Shown here one piece after another: positions 6,626-8,115 of a stretch of DNA of 8,115 nt. Position numbers and translations under genes: made by a program. Within the stretch, counting starts at the first letter, position 1; each line of letters starts with the position of its first letter. A model generated the notes under the pieces. That model saw only the letters and a program-made list of their open reading frames with translations, made no database searches and had not been told where the DNA came from. Origin of the DNA: Burkholderiaceae bacterium (lineage in GTDB: Bacteria; Pseudomonadota; Gammaproteobacteria; Burkholderiales; Burkholderiaceae_E); assembly GCA_019428955.1 (NCBI GenBank), contig JAHYJF010000159.1:1-8115 (forward strand). Direction: 5' to 3'.

Positions 6626-6654
6626 TTGACATGTAGTAGCATTATTGATACCGT
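6626..6654 (+). promoter_or_regulatory. hicAB promoter
   Basis: A perfect -35 TTGACA (6626-6631), a 17-nt spacer and a -10-like TACCGT (6649-6654, conserved T, A and last T). Transcription would start near 6660-6662, at the hicA ATG itself. TTGATACC (6645-6652) overlaps the -10 and occurs again at 6588-6595, a possible HicB operator. Confidence 0.5.
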
Positions 6655-6659
6655 TCCGT

Positions 6660-6908
6660 ATGAGCGCGGTTGACAAGATCCTCGAGCAAATGCGCGTGGA
6701 GCCCGCCAATGTGCGCTTCGCCGATTTGCAGCGGGTCTGCGAGTTCCACTTCGGGAAGCCCCGACAGCAGGGCAGCAGCCATGCCATTTACAAGACACCG
6801 TGGCCAGGCAATCCGCGCGTCAACATTCAAAACGACAAGGGCAAAGCGAAGGCGTATCAGGTCAGGCAGGTCTTGCTGGCCATTGAACGTCTGGGAGTGA
6901 AACCATGA
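6660..6908 (+). CDS. hicA: HicA-family mRNA interferase toxin
   Basis: An 82-residue toxin with the small dsRBD-like HicA fold, which cleaves mRNA independently of DNA damage or stress proteins until bound by HicB. The family core is clear: ILEQMRVEPANVRFADLQRVCEFHFG (7-32), then GSSHAIYKTP (38-47) with the catalytic His41, then RVNIQND (53-59) and QVRQVLLAIERL (67-78). ATG 6660 is preferred to an in-frame TTG at 6645 because the latter would place the -10 box inside the gene. No Shine-Dalgarno sequence precedes ATG 6660. Its stop overlaps the hicB start (ATGA, 6905-6908). Length and key residues are normal, so it should be active. Confidence 0.9.
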   Translation: MSAVDKILEQMRVEPANVRFADLQRVCEFHFGKPRQQGSSHAIYKTPWPGNPRVNIQNDKGKAKAYQVRQVLLAIERLGVKP

Positions 6909-7228
6909 ATATCGATCACTACACCTATCGGGTCACCTGGTCTGCGGAGGACAACGAGCACGTCGGCCTGTGCGCCGAGTTTCCGTCCCTGTCCTGGCTC
7001 GCCCCCACCCCCGAGAAGGCACTCGGCGGGATTCGCCGTGTCGTGGGGGAGGTGGTGGCCGAGATGCAGGCTTCGGGTGAAGCGATTCCCGAAGCCCTCG
7101 CCGAAAAGCAGTACAGCGGGCGCTTCATGGTTCGGGTGCCATCGGTCGTCCACCGGTCGCTCGCCACCGAAGCCGCCGAGCAGGGTGTGAGCATCAACCG
7201 GTTGGTGTCAGCCAAGTTGACTGTGTAA
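6905..7228 (+). CDS. hicB: HicB-family antitoxin
   Basis: A 107-residue antitoxin. The N-terminal part is the partly degraded RNase H-like HicB fold (YTYRVTWSAEDNEHVGLCAEFPSLS, 6-30; then an EKAL...VV helix), which covers HicA. The C-terminal part (about 73-105, FMVRVPSVVHRSLATEAAEQ then GVSINRLVSAKL) is a ribbon-helix-helix DNA-binding domain, expected to repress the operon. The start overlaps the hicA stop, giving coupled translation in the standard toxin-first order. No defect is seen; with hicA it makes a complete module. Confidence 0.9.
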   Translation: MNIDHYTYRVTWSAEDNEHVGLCAEFPSLSWLAPTPEKALGGIRRVVGEVVAEMQASGEAIPEALAEKQYSGRFMVRVPSVVHRSLATEAAEQGVSINRLVSAKLTV

Positions 7229-7392
7229 CGGAAGAACGGAAACAAATGGGGTAACGAGACGCTCCAATACCCCAAACCCGCAATATGCGAGGAAACCGGC
7301 CAATACGAAACGCAGGGTATCGTATGGGCCGCGACCGGTCACATGTTCAAGACACGATGACGCATGAACGCTGCGGCCAGGACAGCCCCCTC
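7229..7392 (+). other. Intergenic region after hicB with two inverted repeats
   Basis: TGGGGTA (7247-7253) pairs with TACCCCA (7268-7274) across a 14-nt loop, and ATACGA (7303-7308) pairs with TCGTAT (7320-7325) across 11 nt. Neither is followed by a T-run. The second may be an operator for the RHH gene that follows. In-frame ATG codons at 7285 and 7357 could extend that gene into this stretch. Confidence 0.4.
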
Positions 7393-7743
7393 GTGGCAAC
7401 CAAGACCGTCAATTTCACCGGTTCGGTCGACCGCGCGCTGCTCAAGCGGGCCAAGGTGATCGCGGCCAAGGCTGACACCTCGATCAATGCGCTCTTCAAC
7501 GCCGAGCTGCGCTACCTGGTCCAAACCTACGAGGCAGCCGAGGCAGCAGGCACGCAGAATTTCCGCACCCTGCTAGATTTCTCGTTGGGCCGCAGCAATG
7601 ATCGCGCCGCCATGACGGCGCTTGGCATCGACAGCGACGAGGATCTGTTCCTGCTGCTGGCGCAGGTTCGCCTGCCGATGCCGCGACTGCCCGAAGAAGC
7701 GACCCGACAAATGGTCGACGCCCTGAAAGAGCTCGAGACCTGA
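7393..7743 (+). CDS. RHH-domain protein, probable antitoxin or regulator without a recognised partner
   Basis: A 116-residue protein from GTG 7393. The opening VATKTVNFTGSVDRALL gives the beta strand and first helix of an RHH fold, followed by KRAKVIAAKADTSINALFNAELRYLV (helix-turn-helix 2 with T-S-I-N, the usual turn). Residues 50-116 are acidic and helical, with TLLDFSLGR, GIDSDEDLFLLLAQVRLPMPRLP and a final helix; I do not know this tail. GTG 7393 is chosen because family members open MATKT; AGGA lies 10 nt upstream. ATG 7357 and 7285 are alternatives, but their added residues look non-conserved. No known toxin follows directly. It may be an antitoxin with a lost or unknown partner, or a lone repressor. 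Confidence 0.7.
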   Translation: MATKTVNFTGSVDRALLKRAKVIAAKADTSINALFNAELRYLVQTYEAAEAAGTQNFRTLLDFSLGRSNDRAAMTALGIDSDEDLFLLLAQVRLPMPRLPEEATRQMVDALKELET

Positions 7744-7755
7744 TCACGGCCAGCG

Positions 7756-7938
7756 ATGCCGCCCCATGCCAAGCCCGTCCTGTTGCCGCAGTCCTGCCGC
7801 AAGGTGAGCACCCGCGCCTTCCTGATCTTCCTGGAGGAGAAGGGATGGCTGGACTCGGCGGCTGCGGTCGAGCGGCGCGCGATCTTGGCGGGCCGGGCCT
7901 TTGCAATGAAACGATTTGGCATCGCCCTAGATTTGTAG
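7756..7938 (+). CDS. Unrecognised 60-residue ORF after the RHH gene
   Basis: It starts 12 nt after the RHH stop, so it could be the second gene of the pair. The product is basic with two predicted helices (STRAFLIFLEEKGWL near 18-32, and AAAVERRAILAGRAFAMKRF near 35-54). I do not recognise a family; length suits a small toxin or a remnant of a larger gene. Its stop codon lies inside the palindrome at 7933-7955, which suggests that the 3' end may be a later join. It may not be a real gene. Confidence 0.35.
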   Translation: MPPHAKPVLLPQSCRKVSTRAFLIFLEEKGWLDSAAAVERRAILAGRAFAMKRFGIALDL

Positions 7939-7955
7939 TCACATTGCGACTACAA
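7933..7955. promoter_or_regulatory. 23-bp near-perfect palindrome, probable protein binding site
   Basis: Half-sites TTGTAGTCACA (7933-7943) and TGCGACTACAA (7945-7955) around a central T; 10 of 11 pairs match. Such size and symmetry suit a dimeric repressor, for instance an RHH or AbrB-type antitoxin. No gene start lies close downstream on the plus strand within the window, so it may belong to a lost or minus-strand gene. Confidence 0.5.
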
Positions 7956-7995
7956 GCGAGGTTCTTAAACCACTTTAGGGGAAGCCACTGGGGCG

Positions 7996-8041
7996 CGACA
8001 ATCATCCTGTCCGGTCGAACGACAATCATGATGGCCGGTGG
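7996..8041. repeat. Two imperfect 22-bp direct repeats with 24-nt spacing
   Basis: Unit 1 (7996-8017) and unit 2 (8020-8041) share CGACAATCAT, TG and CCGGT in the same order; 18 of 22 positions match. Repeats like this occur at the ends of some insertion sequences as transposase binding sites (IS21 elements are one example). No transposase gene is recognisable in the window. Confidence 0.6.
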
Positions 8042-8053
8042 TGAGGAGTCGAA

Positions 8054-8068
8054 GGCGGCGTAGCCGCC
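8054..8068. other. GC hairpin in the right-edge region
   Basis: GGCGGC (8054-8059) and GCCGCC (8063-8068) around GTA. On the minus strand an open frame enters from the right edge and stops at 8026-8028; it is rich in Ala, Pro, Ser and Thr (NPANPAAAGGSSSTAATPPS). It may be the tail of a gene outside the window, but I cannot identify it. Confidence 0.3.
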
Positions 8069-8115
8069 GTAGATGACGAGCCACCGGCGGCGGCCGGGTT
8101 GGCGGGGTTCAAGAT

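Noticed and set aside
5721..6632. 303-codon minus-strand open frame
   Set aside because: Antisense to the TPR-like gene with no family features.
7261..7340. Short repeats after hicB considered as a CRISPR or attC site
   Set aside because: Only two unrelated small inverted repeats; no repeat-spacer pattern and no attC core sites.

Overview
The window is a GC-rich stretch of a proteobacterial chromosome, most likely a betaproteobacterium. That guess rests on base composition, the RhlE-type helicase, and the order of the exopolysaccharide (EPS) genes (CpsB-type phosphatase, Wza-like lipoprotein, Wzc-like kinase); no taxonomic marker is present. It reads as accessory DNA next to a housekeeping-type gene. 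The left edge holds the N-terminal 263 codons of a DEAD-box RNA helicase (rhlE, minus strand, TTG start).

From about 975 to 2282 lies a cluster of toxin-antitoxin (TA) parts: a GNAT toxin of the TacT type missing its N-terminus and antitoxin; an intact-looking ribbon-helix-helix (RHH) antitoxin plus ParE toxin pair; and a short minus-strand scrap of a HepT-type HEPN toxin with an internal deletion. From about 2316 to 6607 lies a decayed EPS operon: the C-terminal end of a CpsB-type phosphatase, an intact Wza-like lipoprotein, a Wzc-like tyrosine kinase with two deletions, an intact J-domain membrane protein of unknown role, a TPR-like protein with two opposite frameshifts, and a 27-codon stub of the next gene. 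Stop and start codons still overlap at three junctions (ATGA, TAATG, ATGA), so this was once a tightly coupled operon.

From 6626 to 7228 a complete hicAB pair follows, with a promoter placed so close to the hicA start that a leaderless transcript is possible. An orphan RHH protein (7393-7743), an unknown 60-codon ORF, a 23-bp near-perfect palindrome and a pair of 24-nt-spaced direct repeats, possibly the end of a mobile element, finish the window.

As a whole, the EPS genes can no longer make a working Wza/Wzc export system from this locus alone, while two TA pairs (ParE type and HicAB) look functional. The pattern is an EPS locus eroded by deletions and bracketed by TA modules. I see no CRISPR array, tRNA, rRNA, attC site or complete insertion sequence, and no clear evidence of a wholly new system. 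The most unfamiliar parts are the J-domain protein in the EPS operon and the orphan RHH protein with its unknown partner ORF.
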